Below, in pieces: positions 9,247-18,470 of a DNA stretch of 64,000 nt. Both the position numbers and the translations under genes were made by a program. The notes under the pieces are model-generated. The model worked only from the letters and a program-made list of their open reading frames with translations. It did not search any database and had not been told where the DNA came from. Source of the DNA: Pseudomonas oryzihabitans NBRC 102199 (GTDB lineage Bacteria > Pseudomonadota > Gammaproteobacteria > Pseudomonadales > Pseudomonadaceae). The stretch is from contig NZ_BBIT01000002.1 in assembly GCF_000730625.1 (NCBI RefSeq), forward strand, positions 558,001 to 622,000, written 5' to 3'. Position 1 is the first letter of the stretch, and every line of letters starts with the position of its first letter.

Positions 9247-9996
9247 ATGGTCGAGACGGAAGTGTTGCTGGAAGAGGTCGTCGATGACCATGGCCGGATC
9301 CGGGTGGTGGAGGTGGGGCCTTATCGCTTCCTGGAGTTTGGCGAGGAGGTGGAGCAGAGCTGCGTCTTTACGGCGGACCCCGCCTGGCTGGAATACGACT
9401 ACAACCGCGCCATGCTGCTGGGCGCGCTCTGCCACCCGCAGCCGCGGCGAGCGCTCTTTCTCGGCCTGGGCGCCGGCACCCTGACCCAGGCCTGCCTCAA
9501 GTGGTTGCCCCTGGAGGCGGTGGAAGCCCTGGAACTGCGCCCCGCGGTACCGCGCCTGGCGCGCCAGCATCTGGGCCTCGACGAGGACCCGCGCCTGGCC
9601 ATCCGCATCGGCGATGCCCTGGACCTGCTCGACAGCGCGGCGCCTGCCGATCTGATCTTCGTCGACCTCTATACCGATGTCGGCCCCTCCAGTGCCCACT
9701 TGGCCTGGCGCTTCCTGGAAAATTGCCAGGCCAAGCTCAACCCTGGCGGCTGGCTGATGATCAACCAGTGGAGCGCCACCGACGGCAAGCCCCTGGGCGC
9801 CGCACTGCTGCGCGGCCTGTTCCGCCATCATTACTGGGAGTGCCCGGTGGTCGAGGGCAATGTCATCCTGCTGGTGCCGGCCAGTCGGGAGCAGGAGCTG
9901 GACGTGGCGGGCACGCGGCAGCGCGCCCGGGAGTTGACCCCGCGGATAGGGTTCGATGTGGAGGCCTATCTGGACAACCTGCGTGCGGCAACCTGA
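9247..9996 (+). CDS. Spermidine synthase-like (Rossmann-fold) protein
   Basis: 249 residues with the spermidine/spermine synthase fold: the S-adenosyl nucleotide-binding motif LFLGLGAGTLTQ near residue 75, an acidic residue at the end of the next strand (VEALELRPAV), and GDALDLL with DLIFVDLYTDVG. Lengths and motifs match the short spermidine-synthase-like proteins common in pseudomonads, whose activity is mostly unverified. The ATG at 9247 lies 6 nt after a perfect aggagg, so it is preferred over the GTG at 9241. Confidence 0.78.
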   Translation: MVETEVLLEEVVDDHGRIRVVEVGPYRFLEFGEEVEQSCVFTADPAWLEYDYNRAMLLGALCHPQPRRALFLGLGAGTLTQACLKWLPLEAVEALELRPAVPRLARQHLGLDEDPRLAIRIGDALDLLDSAAPADLIFVDLYTDVGPSSAHLAWRFLENCQAKLNPGGWLMINQWSATDGKPLGAALLRGLFRHHYWECPVVEGNVILLVPASREQELDVAGTRQRARELTPRIGFDVEAYLDNLRAAT

Positions 9997-10278
9997 CCAC
10001 AAAAGTAGACCAAGGTTCTCTGGAGAAATGTCCAGGGTTCGGGTATCATTCGCCCCGGTCTTTTTGACCTTCCGTTCAGGAACTGCATTTTCCCGGTCCG
10101 CCGCCATGGCCACACCGGTCGTGCGTTCGCCCGACGGCGAACAATCCTAGACGCTTCACCCCTTTTTCATCCGCTATTTCGCAAAAAGCTCACACCTTGG
10201 CTGCCTGGGCGACTTCGGTCATTCGGATAAGCGCAGCTCTTGGCTTTGGGGTCTTTGCGAAGCACACGAGGCAAGACA
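9997..10278 (+). promoter_or_regulatory. Long leader region upstream of deaD
   Basis: 282 bp without a gene. A TATCAT (about 10043-10048) could be a -10 box, which would give deaD a 5' untranslated leader of over 200 nt. Long structured leaders are common for cold-shock-type helicase mRNAs. I see no recognised riboswitch. This is an inference from spacing only. Confidence 0.35.
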
Positions 10279-11973
10279 ATGACCCAGGACACCAGCGGTT
10301 TCGCTGCGCTCAATCTCAATCCCGCCATCCTCGCCGCCATCAAGGCCGTCGGCTACGAAGAGCCGTCGCCCATCCAGTCGCAGTCCATCCCGGTGATTCT
10401 CTCCGGCCACGACATGATCGGCCAGGCCCAGACCGGTACCGGCAAGACCGCAGCCTTCGCTCTGCCGCTGCTCTCCAAGCTCGACCCGTCCCGCCGCGAA
10501 CCCCAGATTCTGGTGCTGGTTCCCACCCGTGAACTGGCCCTGCAGGTGGCTACCGCCTGCGAAACCTATTCCACCGAGATGCCCGGCGTGAAGGTCGTGG
10601 CCCTCTACGGCGGCGCGCCCATGGGCCCGCAGCTGAAGTCCCTGCGCATGGGCGCCCAGGTTCTGGTCGCCACCCCCGGTCGTCTGTGCGACCACCTGCG
10701 TCGCGACGACAACCTGCTGGCCACCGTCCAGCACCTGGTGCTCGACGAAGCCGACGAGATGCTCAAGCTGGGCTTCATGGATGACCTCGAATTCATCTTC
10801 GAAGCCATGCCGGAATCCCGCCAGACCGTGCTGTTCTCGGCGACCCTGCCGCCGTCGATCCGCGCCATCGCCGAGCGTCACCTCAAGGAGCCGCAACACG
10901 TCCGCATCGCGGCCAAGACCCAGACCGTCGCCCGCATCGAGCAGGCGCACCTGATGGTCCACGCCGACCAGAAGCCGGCCTCGGTGCTGCGCCTGCTGGA
11001 AGTGGAGAACTTCGACGCCCTGATCGCCTTCGTGCGCACCAAGCAGGCGACCCTGGACCTGGCCGAGCTGCTGGAACGCCAGGGCTATCGCGTCAGCGCC
11101 CTGAACGGCGATATGCCCCAGGCCCAGCGCGAGAAGACCATCGAGTCGCTGAAGGATGGTTCGCTGGACATCGTGGTCGCCACCGACGTCGCCGCTCGCG
11201 GCCTGGACGTGGCGCGCATCACCCACGTCCTGAACGTGGACATGCCCTACGATCCGGAATCCTACGTGCACCGTATCGGTCGTACCGGCCGTGCCGGTCG
11301 TGAAGGTCGCGCGCTGCTGCTGGTCACCCCGCGCGAGCGCCGCATGCTGCAGGTCATCGAGCGCGTCACCGGTCAGCGCGTCGGCGAGATCCGCCTGCCC
11401 GACGCCGAAGCCGTGCTGGAAGCCCGTATCTCCCGCCTGGCCGATGGCGTGGGTTCGCTGCTGGCCGATGCCGACACCACCCATGGCGCCCTGCGTCAGG
11501 AGCTGTGCGAGCGTCTGCAGTGCGATCCCTCGACCCTGGCCGCGGCCCTGCTGGCCAAGCTGACCAGCGGCCGCGCCCTGGACATCGAGTCGGTCCGTCG
11601 CGAGCAGCCGCTCACCCCCGGCGCCGGCCGTGGCGAGCGTCCCCGTGGCGAGCGCAGCGAACGGGGCGATCGTCCCGAGCGTGGTGAGCGTCCGGACCGT
11701 GGCGAGCGTCGTCCGATGCAGCCGTTGCCGGAAGGCCGCGTGCGCTGCCGCACCGCCCTGGGCGCCCGTGATGGCGTCGCCGCCAAGAACCTGCTGGGTG
11801 CCATCATCAACGAAGGTGGCATGGATCGCGAGGCCATCGGCCGCATCCAGATCCGTGACTCGTTCAGCCTGGTGGAGCTGCCCGAGGAAGGCCTGGAGCG
11901 TCTGCTGACCAAGCTCAAGGACACCCGTGTAGCCGGCAAGGCCCTGCGCCTGCGTCGCTATCGCGAGGATTGA
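10279..11973 (+). CDS. deaD: ATP-dependent DEAD-box RNA helicase DeaD/CsdA
   Basis: 564 residues. All helicase motifs are visible: the Q motif (EEPSPIQSQSIP), motif I AQTGTGKT, Ia PTRELALQ, II DEAD (LVLDEADEML), III SAT, V ATDVAARGLD and VI HRIGRTGRAGR. A DbpA-type RNA-binding domain follows near the C-terminus, separated from the core by an Arg/Gly/Glu-rich linker with GER(P/S) repeats (about residues 450-480). DeaD remodels RNA during ribosome assembly and cold adaptation. ATG 10279 (MTQDTSGF) is the family start. A terminator follows. Confidence 0.93.
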   Translation: MTQDTSGFAALNLNPAILAAIKAVGYEEPSPIQSQSIPVILSGHDMIGQAQTGTGKTAAFALPLLSKLDPSRREPQILVLVPTRELALQVATACETYSTEMPGVKVVALYGGAPMGPQLKSLRMGAQVLVATPGRLCDHLRRDDNLLATVQHLVLDEADEMLKLGFMDDLEFIFEAMPESRQTVLFSATLPPSIRAIAERHLKEPQHVRIAAKTQTVARIEQAHLMVHADQKPASVLRLLEVENFDALIAFVRTKQATLDLAELLERQGYRVSALNGDMPQAQREKTIESLKDGSLDIVVATDVAARGLDVARITHVLNVDMPYDPESYVHRIGRTGRAGREGRALLLVTPRERRMLQVIERVTGQRVGEIRLPDAEAVLEARISRLADGVGSLLADADTTHGALRQELCERLQCDPSTLAAALLAKLTSGRALDIESVRREQPLTPGAGRGERPRGERSERGDRPERGERPDRGERRPMQPLPEGRVRCRTALGARDGVAAKNLLGAIINEGGMDREAIGRIQIRDSFSLVELPEEGLERLLTKLKDTRVAGKALRLRRYRED

Positions 11974-11999
11974 TCCCCAGGCTTTTGCTTGGCGATAAG

Positions 12000-12034
12000 A
12001 GGCCCCGGCGCTGTAAGGCGTCGGGGCCTTTTTG
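12000..12034 (+). terminator. Rho-independent terminator after deaD
   Basis: An inverted repeat (aggccccg(g)cgc ... gcgtcggggcct) is followed by a TTTTTG tract, 27 bp after the deaD stop codon. Confidence 0.9.
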
Positions 12035-12193
12035 TTGCGCAGGACGTCTGGTACGACCAACCTGTGCTCACGCGCGTATACGCTACGGGTCGCCGTTTTC
12101 CCCCTTGCGAAGGGACTGGTAGGCCGCGAAATCCACGGGAACGGTCTCAGGCAAGAACCGTGGGAGGAGTGGGATTGCGAGCGCTGCTAAGGG

Positions 12194-13438
12194 CTAGCTG
12201 CCTCTGACAGCGAGATGTACCTGGTAATGTTCCAGAACGTACTGGACGTCTTCGGCGACTCTTTGCCGCTCCCCACAGAATACGAAAGTACCCAGGCCAT
12301 CCTTGTGGCAGAAAAAGGCGCCCGACGCTATGTCTCCCGGACGCGGTAGGGTCTTCATGCTCAATGTCGAAAGGCTTTCGATCGCTGCGAGCGTCACGTG
12401 GGAGACATGGAGCGTTTCGCGGGACAGGTGCTTTTTCGGAAACATCATATAGGCCCAGGCTTCGCAGCGGCGGCTGGTCTGCAGGGATTCACAGAGGCCG
12501 AGTTGCAGGGCGAGGTGAAGCAGGCGCAGGTCCAGGCCATGAGCGAACGCTATCATCTCGGTCGTATGTCCGCCGCCCGGGCGGAAGGCGATTTCCAGCA
12601 ATTCCAAACCAGCGCCTGCGTCGCCGAAGGCTTCGATGTGATAGACCCCGTCAGGGCAATCGAACGCAGCTATCACCTGTTCGGCGAAGGGACGCCAGAG
12701 CGCCTCGAGATCCTCCTGGGGAACTGAGAGATACCCCAGTGGTTGCTCGGCAAGGTAGTCGATGGGTTTCCCCAGGTATTCACCGGCACTGAGGAACGCC
12801 AGTTGCTTGCCGAGAACGATGGCATCGAGTTGATACAGAGGCTGGCTGTTATAGGTTTCGATGATGTACTGGTGTTCGCTCATGTCCTGGTAGCTGTCAC
12901 CCGTATCGCGGGGGAGGCCGGAGAGCTCGCGGGCATCGGTGATGATCCTGACCCCCACGGCGCCCGCCAGCGATCGGGGTTTCAGAATGACCGGAAGGGT
13001 CGCCGCGCCGCTTTTCAGCTCGTCGAAGGTGACTTCCTTGGCGGTGGGTATGTTGAACAACTGGGCGATCTGTTTCATCCGCTTCTTGTCGCGAAAGCGC
13101 ACAGCCATATCGAGCGTAAGCCCTGGCAAGCCCCAGCGATCGTTGGCCCACGCCGCGACGTGCACCGCGAATTCGTCATTGGGAAGGACTGCGGTAATGG
13201 CGTAGGTGTCGGCGATTCGACCAAGGACGCTGTCAATTTCGCCATGGACGGCGAAATCCCGGACCAGGAAGGTGTCGCTCCGCATCAATTCCGCTCCAGC
13301 CTGGCCCAACAGGTCCTCCAGGAGGTAGACGAATGTCCATCGCGCTAGCTCATAGGTGTCTCTGAGTCTGGCGACCACCTCATCGACATCCAGTTCGGAG
13401 GAAATGATCAATAGGGTGTTGGGCTGGTCAATTCTCAT
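12194..13438 (-). CDS. ATP-grasp ligase B of an amidinotransferase cluster
   Basis: 414 residues, an ATP-grasp carboxylate-amine ligase. The N-terminal region (NTLLIISSELDVDEVV) is a Rossmann-like preATP-grasp domain. The ATP-binding core shows FRDKKRMKQIA, LPVILKPRSLAGAVGV (nucleotide-binding Lys) and GLELLEIAFRPGGG (metal-binding Glu and Arg). It is clearly paralogous over its whole length to the upstream ligase (13499-14722), so the pair arose by tandem duplication. Such enzymes activate a carboxylate as an acyl-phosphate and join it to an amine. Substrates are unknown; a guanidino amino acid from the neighbouring amidinotransferase is a reasonable inference. It is the last gene of the three-gene operon. 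Confidence 0.82.
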   Translation of the reverse strand: MRIDQPNTLLIISSELDVDEVVARLRDTYELARWTFVYLLEDLLGQAGAELMRSDTFLVRDFAVHGEIDSVLGRIADTYAITAVLPNDEFAVHVAAWANDRWGLPGLTLDMAVRFRDKKRMKQIAQLFNIPTAKEVTFDELKSGAATLPVILKPRSLAGAVGVRIITDARELSGLPRDTGDSYQDMSEHQYIIETYNSQPLYQLDAIVLGKQLAFLSAGEYLGKPIDYLAEQPLGYLSVPQEDLEALWRPFAEQVIAAFDCPDGVYHIEAFGDAGAGLELLEIAFRPGGGHTTEMIAFAHGLDLRLLHLALQLGLCESLQTSRRCEAWAYMMFPKKHLSRETLHVSHVTLAAIESLSTLSMKTLPRPGDIASGAFFCHKDGLGTFVFCGERQRVAEDVQYVLEHYQVHLAVRGS

Positions 13439-13498
13439 GATGAACGGGGCCTTTGGTCGTGACGGATATCTGTGGGAGCAGCGGTCCCAGGCCGCTAT

Positions 13499-14722
13499 CT
13501 ACGGTTCAGCGGCCACAGCGACGCTGTAATGCCTGTTCAGGTAGTCGATGTCCTGAAGCACGAGATCGCGATCGCCGCAAAAGACGAATGAGCCCAGCGA
13601 GTCCTTGTAGCAGTAGAATTCTCCCGAAGCGACGTCGCCGGCCTTGGGTATCGAATGGGTGCTAAGCGTTGGCAGATTTTCCAGGGGTGGTAAGGACACC
13701 TGGGTGACGTAAAGCGGTGTGAGGGAAAGGTGCTTTTTAGGAAAGGTCATATAGCCAAAGGCTTGGGCCTTCCGCTGGATATCTAGTGAAGGTTCCAAGC
13801 CCAGTTGTGCCGCGAGATGGATTAGCTTCAGGTCCAGTCCGTAGACCATCTCTATCATCTCGACAATGGCCGCGCCGCCAGGTCGATAGGCGATTTCCAG
13901 CAGTTCTGCGCCAGCAAAGGCCTCTATGTGATAGACCCCGTCAGGCGCATCGAAGGCGGCTATCACGGCTTCGGTAAAATGGCGCCAGATATTCTCGATC
14001 ATCTCCTCGGGAACCGCTATCACGCCGACCGGTTTTTCCTGCAGGAAATCCATGGGTTTGCCTAGATATTCGCCGACCGATAGGAAGGCCAGTGTTCCTT
14101 TACGGACGATACAATCAATATGGTAGATGCAGGCTGGATTATAGGTTTCGATAAGATACTGATGTTTGCTCATATCCTGATATTCAGGGTTCGAATCGAT
14201 ATCGATGGACGACATTTCGTCTGCTTCGTTAATGATCCGGACGCCTTGAGCGCCCGCTAGTGAGCGCGGTTTGACGATGATGGGAAACTGCACCTGCCCA
14301 AGCTTGATTTCATCGAGCGTTATTTCTCTGGCGGTCCTGATTCCTGCGCGCTGAGCGATCTCTTTCATTTTCTTCTTGTCGCGAAACCTTTGCGCCTCTT
14401 CTCGGGTGATGCCTGGAAGTTGCCAGCGCTCATTTGCTGAAGCGGCTACGTAGAGCGAAAATTCGTCGAAAGCCACCGCGGTAGAAATGCTGTAGTGGCG
14501 AGCTATCTTATCAAGGGCTGCCTCTACCTCGGTGGCGATGGCGAAGTCAGAGACGAGAAAGTTTTCCGGGCGTTTCAATTCCTCTCGCGCCTCGCCCAGA
14601 TAATCCTCCAGCAGGAAGACGAACCTCCAGGTCTGCAGGTCATACTTCGCCTTGAGCGCCGCTACGTTCAAGGCGACATCCAGGTCGGAAGAAACGATCA
14701 GTACCGTATGTTCGAGCTGCAT
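13499..14722 (-). CDS. ATP-grasp ligase A of an amidinotransferase cluster
   Basis: 407 residues, ATP-grasp fold, paralogous to ligase B downstream: HTVLIVSSDLDV, RFRDKKKMKEIA, FPIIVKPRSLAGAQGV, HQYLIETYNPA and AELLEIAYRPGG align block for block. The ATG at 14722 is used because it has an AGGA ribosome-binding sequence, while the TTG at 14728 does not. The base composition is visibly less GC-rich than flanking housekeeping genes, with A/T-ending codons, suggesting acquisition. Two different ligases beside one amidinotransferase suggest two successive amide bonds in the product. It is 60 bp upstream of ligase B and 99 bp downstream of the amidinotransferase. Confidence 0.82.
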   Translation of the reverse strand: MQLEHTVLIVSSDLDVALNVAALKAKYDLQTWRFVFLLEDYLGEAREELKRPENFLVSDFAIATEVEAALDKIARHYSISTAVAFDEFSLYVAASANERWQLPGITREEAQRFRDKKKMKEIAQRAGIRTAREITLDEIKLGQVQFPIIVKPRSLAGAQGVRIINEADEMSSIDIDSNPEYQDMSKHQYLIETYNPACIYHIDCIVRKGTLAFLSVGEYLGKPMDFLQEKPVGVIAVPEEMIENIWRHFTEAVIAAFDAPDGVYHIEAFAGAELLEIAYRPGGAAIVEMIEMVYGLDLKLIHLAAQLGLEPSLDIQRKAQAFGYMTFPKKHLSLTPLYVTQVSLPPLENLPTLSTHSIPKAGDVASGEFYCYKDSLGSFVFCGDRDLVLQDIDYLNRHYSVAVAAEP

Positions 14723-14754
14723 TTCCAAATCCTGTCATGCTTGCGGCTATTGGT

Positions 14755-14781
14755 GCGCGCAGGGCCTCGGGCCCTGCGCGC
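14755..14781 (-). terminator. Perfect 12-bp hairpin between amidinotransferase and ligase genes
   Basis: GCGCGCAGGGCC and its exact complement are separated by 3 nt. There is no T-run on the transcribed side, so it looks more like an attenuating or mRNA-stabilising hairpin than a full terminator. It lies in the 99-bp gap within the operon. Confidence 0.5.
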
Positions 14782-14821
14782 CTAGAGCGCCCCACTATTT
14801 CCAGATGGGCGCCGGAAGTCT

Positions 14822-15922
14822 TCAGATATAACTTTTCAGGCTTCCGCGCCGTTTGACATCCAGCGTGGCACAGTGGAAGGAACCACCGAAGGTCTGAAAG
14901 TGCTTGAAGGGACAGAGGATGGTCTTGAAACCCCACTGGCGGAAGGCGTTGATCAGAGCCTCCTCGTCCTGCTCGACGACCACCGTTCTTTCGTCCAGCA
15001 TCAGCACATTGATGTGAATCCACTTGGAAGTGATGTAAAGAGGATGGTCGTCGGGCAGGTTGGACGGCGGCGGAGTCAGGATTTCCCAATCTTTGAAGAT
15101 GTCAGGAATTTGCGGTACCCAGCCCTTGTTGACGAGTACGCGGCCTGGCGCCAGCGGCAGTATCGTCGTGTCGATGTGCATGGGTCCTGGCTCTTCGAAC
15201 TCATAGATATGGATGCGATAATCCGATCCGAGGGTTCTGCGCAGCCATTCGATGCCCTTGTTATTCGTTACATGGCTACGCTGGCCGATGATGTCGCGGC
15301 CCATCTTCATGAAGTCGGCCGCGTCAAATAGCGGTTCCACCTCGGTGATTATGGAGTTGAATGGAATCTCCTGGTCGAAGTCATAATCCCTTTTCCAGAT
15401 GTTGTCTTTCAGCATCGGCTTGGGGGCTGAGATCCAGTCAGCACCTCTGCTGAAGTAATCGTTCAGGATGTCACGAAAAGCGAAGGTCTCGAAGTAACGG
15501 CTGCGCCAGGCCATGGGCACTTCAATGATCTTTTTGCCGATTGCGAAAAGGCAGTCCCTTGGCATGGCGGAGTAGAAGGTGCCACCTGTAGTGAAATGGG
15601 GAGTCACTATGGGCTGATGGTGATTGAACTCGTTTGGCCGTTTTACTCTTATGCCCTCGGCTTCCAGGATCCTGGCCAGCGTATTGACTTCCTGCCTGGC
15701 CTTGATGACCAGCTCTTCCGGAAATCGCTGTCCAGAGTATGTCTGGAAAAAGTCGCTCGACTCTCTGGGTATGATGGCTCTCAGACCGGTATCCCATTCA
15801 GGTACGCGGATGTCATCCATTATGCCAACTATGACCTCCTCCAGGGGATCCCACTCCGTATAGACTTCTACGGGGCTTTCCAGGTTGGAAAAGGATGACG
15901 GCTCTTCTGTTTGGAATTCCAT
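14822..15922 (-). CDS. L-arginine:glycine-type amidinotransferase
   Basis: 366 residues, homologous to arginine:glycine amidinotransferase (AGAT) and its relatives in toxin pathways (phaseolotoxin AmtA, CyrA, SxtG). The catalytic triad is conserved with near-AGAT spacing: D200 in LFDAADFMKMGRD, H249 in GPMHIDTT and nucleophile C351 in GGSFHCATLDVKRRG. QRSHVTNNKGIEWLRR, PDDHPLYITSKW and NVLMLDERTV also match AGAT. The enzyme should move the amidino group of arginine onto an amine acceptor (glycine, lysine or another amino compound), releasing ornithine. It is first in a three-gene operon with two ATP-grasp ligases; no transporter or regulator adjoins. The acceptor is not predictable from sequence alone. 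Confidence 0.9.
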   Translation of the reverse strand: MEFQTEEPSSFSNLESPVEVYTEWDPLEEVIVGIMDDIRVPEWDTGLRAIIPRESSDFFQTYSGQRFPEELVIKARQEVNTLARILEAEGIRVKRPNEFNHHQPIVTPHFTTGGTFYSAMPRDCLFAIGKKIIEVPMAWRSRYFETFAFRDILNDYFSRGADWISAPKPMLKDNIWKRDYDFDQEIPFNSIITEVEPLFDAADFMKMGRDIIGQRSHVTNNKGIEWLRRTLGSDYRIHIYEFEEPGPMHIDTTILPLAPGRVLVNKGWVPQIPDIFKDWEILTPPPSNLPDDHPLYITSKWIHINVLMLDERTVVVEQDEEALINAFRQWGFKTILCPFKHFQTFGGSFHCATLDVKRRGSLKSYI

Positions 15923-16887
15923 GATAAATGGCCTTCGGCAGTAAATGAAGAGTATATGTTTGGCGAAAAAATAGTGGGTGGCAAGAGAGGCGGTTAGGAA
16001 GTTATATATTGTCGGATTATAAGATGACGGTATTCGTATGTGGTGGTCGGGTGCCGGTGCTAAGGGTGCGGGTGAGTGTACGCGCCTTCTGCTTAATTGA
16101 TAGTTCTTGCTTGGGTGGTGATTTGTAGTGGATGTTCCTGATTACTGCTGCGTTTTTCTGAAATACCTGTGGTTGGCGGCTTGGCCTGGTTAGGCTAGTT
16201 CATATAACGAAGATGCGCCGGTCCGCGCGATAGGTATTGGCATGCATGTAATAAGCAGGCCGAAAATTGATATGCTGATAGTATTTCTTTGGAAATCATG
16301 CTGCTGGCATGTTCATGGCTTATTAAAGTCGCTTCGCGAGATTCCACGTTGCGGGGAGGGGCTACGGGGCGCTATCGAAGGCCCACTGTGGAAGTTGCTC
16401 AGGAGGTTGGGCTGCACCTTGCCAGCATCGGTACCCTGTGACGCGAAGATACGCTGGTCAAGGCTGATCGCCGCCCGGCTGTGCCTTTCCTGCAAATCGG
16501 GATAGGCCGGTTCGCCAGCGGCACAAAGGGAGATGCCTAATCACTGGAGTGCTCGTCCTGGAGTCACAGATAAGTCTTCGGCGTCGAATGCTCCTGGAAG
16601 GGGCAGGGCAGCCTGGGTATCGAAGGCCTGGGCCTTTCCAGCGGGGCCGCAGCAGCACGTTCGCTTCAGCTCAGACCGCTGTCTCTTTGCCGAGCCAAGA
16701 TGCGATCTGGTGGGCGGCAATGAGTATTGCCAAGGGAGGGCGGGCTTGGCTGTGCTTCGTGGCTGTCAGCGATATATCAGCATCCTACCGGGCAGCGGTC
16801 CGGATGCCGCCTGCGCTAGCGGTCTGATTGCGCCCAGCCAAGGGCGCCGAGGTACGTCCAGATTCGGCCGCAGGGTCTGTGGTCGCT
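15923..16887. other. Gene-poor region, AT-rich in its first half
   Basis: 965 bp with no frame that looks coding. Bases 15940-16300 are clearly more AT-rich than the rest of the window and probably hold the promoter of the amidinotransferase operon. Bases 16300-16890 return to high GC, and short open frames on both strands there (for example 16533-16910 plus, 16458-16658 minus) lack family signatures and good ribosome-binding sites. A decayed gene is possible but unproven. Confidence 0.5.
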
Positions 16888-18270
16888 TTAAAGAATTACC
16901 TTGTCCTTGAGCTTTTCCGCCGCCAGCTGCAGCGCCTGGATGACCCGCTCCTTGTCGTAGTTCTGGATATTGTTGGTGTCCAGGTACATGGAGAAGCCCG
17001 GCAGTTCGTGCTCGACATAGCTGGGAGAGGCGCCCAGGTCGCGACGGAAGTCCACCACCTGATAGATCTGCACCGGCTTGCTGAAGCCCTTGACGGTGAT
17101 CCAGCTCTTGTCGCGGCACATGATGGTTTCCTTGACCAGCGAGTAGGTCTCGTGGCTGATCAGGATCTCGCCGGCATCGGCGGCATTCTCCAGGCGGCTG
17201 GCCAGGTTCACTTCGCGACCGATGATGGTGTAGTCCATGCGCGTGCTGGAGCCGAAGTTGCCGACCGTGCAGTAACCGGTGTTCAGGCCCATGCGGATCT
17301 CCAGCGGCTTGTTGATGCCCTGGCTGCGCCACTGCTGGCGCAGGACCTTCATGTGCTTGCGCATGGCGATGGCCATGGAGACCGCGGCCACGGCGTCCTT
17401 CTTGGCGCCCTGGCTGTTGGCGTCGCCAAAGAACACCATGACGCAGTCGCCGACGAACTTGTCGATGGTGCCACCGTATTTGACGGCGATCTTCGACATC
17501 TCGTTGAGGTAGTTGTTGAGCATGTCGGTGAGGGCTTCGGCCTCGAGTTCTTCGGACAGCTCGGTGAAGCCCTTGATGTCGGAGAAGAACACCGTGATCT
17601 TCTTGCGCTGGGTACCCAGGGCGATGTGCTGCTTGCCGGTGAAGATGGACTCCCAGACCTGGGGCGAGAGGTATTTGGCCAGGTTGTGCGCGAGGATCGC
17701 CGACTTTTCCTGCTCGCGCTTGAGATCGTCGTTGATCTGGATGAGGCGCTTGCGCTGGCGATGCAGGAAGTAGCCGGTGCCCCAGAGGTGCAGCATGGTG
17801 CCCACCACGCTGGTGACCGCCACCAGCAGCGGACTGGTGAGGTCGACACCCTGGAAGAAGGTGGCGCTGCCCAGCGCCGCGGCGCTGGTGGCGAACAGCA
17901 GGCACAGGCCGAGCAGGCGCGGGCCACCGCGCAGCATGCTGGTATAGCCGAGCATGAACAGCAGCATCAGGGTGGGCATCAGCGGGAAGCGCAACACCAC
18001 CGCGGCCATGCCGACATGGATGGCGTCCAGGGCGGCGAGGATGATATCGGTCTGGGCGCCGCGATCGCGTCTGAGCTTGAGACTCAGGGTCTGGGCCACA
18101 TGGGGGTAGAGCAGGGCATAGGGGATCAGCCACAGGCCCACCGCATCGGCCTGAGTGTAGTACCCGGCGGTGACGCTGGCGGCGGCGATCAGGTAGGCGA
18201 ATACCCGGGCGTAGTAGACGCCCAGGCTGTCACCGGACGCAGCGAGGAACCGGTTGAGCGCAAACTTCAT
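16888..18270 (-). CDS. cyaB: Class III adenylate cyclase with MASE2 membrane domain (CyaB)
   Basis: 460 residues. The N-terminal ~200 residues are a MASE2-type membrane domain with about six helices; the C-terminal part is a class III cyclase domain: ITVFFSDIKGFTELSEE (metal-binding Asp), KFVGDCVMVFFGD (second metal Asp), IRMGLNTGYCTVGNFGS and DYTIIGREVNLASRLE. This is the arrangement of P. aeruginosa CyaB, which makes the cAMP that activates the virulence regulator Vfr. The start MKFALNRFLA is unambiguous. It is divergent from a nitroreductase gene. Confidence 0.92.
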   Translation of the reverse strand: MKFALNRFLAASGDSLGVYYARVFAYLIAAASVTAGYYTQADAVGLWLIPYALLYPHVAQTLSLKLRRDRGAQTDIILAALDAIHVGMAAVVLRFPLMPTLMLLFMLGYTSMLRGGPRLLGLCLLFATSAAALGSATFFQGVDLTSPLLVAVTSVVGTMLHLWGTGYFLHRQRKRLIQINDDLKREQEKSAILAHNLAKYLSPQVWESIFTGKQHIALGTQRKKITVFFSDIKGFTELSEELEAEALTDMLNNYLNEMSKIAVKYGGTIDKFVGDCVMVFFGDANSQGAKKDAVAAVSMAIAMRKHMKVLRQQWRSQGINKPLEIRMGLNTGYCTVGNFGSSTRMDYTIIGREVNLASRLENAADAGEILISHETYSLVKETIMCRDKSWITVKGFSKPVQIYQVVDFRRDLGASPSYVEHELPGFSMYLDTNNIQNYDKERVIQALQLAAEKLKDKVIL

Positions 18271-18470
18271 CTGTCGGGTCCGTTTCGAAAAAGGCGAGAG
18301 GTCGGGATAACTCCGTTCGCGACGATGAAAGCGGCCGGGTTTTCTAGCATTCGCGATCTTAGCCGACCGCCCCGGTAGCGGCCAAGAATGTCAGCCATTC
18401 CGCTGCTGTGACAGCCAAATTCGGCAGTCGTCCCTGGGGTACACTGCGGCATCTTTACAGGAGAGACGCT

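Noticed and set aside
10219-12060. A 613-codon minus-strand frame over deaD
   Set aside because: Shadow of deaD; Gly/Gln/His-rich with no motif, and it crosses the deaD terminator.
16242-16910. Short plus-strand frames in the gene-poor region (16242-16505, 16533-16910)
   Set aside because: No ribosome-binding site, no family signature, irregular codon use; kept only as part of the gene-poor region.
16828-18378. A 516-codon plus-strand frame over cyaB
   Set aside because: Antisense shadow of the clearly identified MASE2 adenylate cyclase gene.
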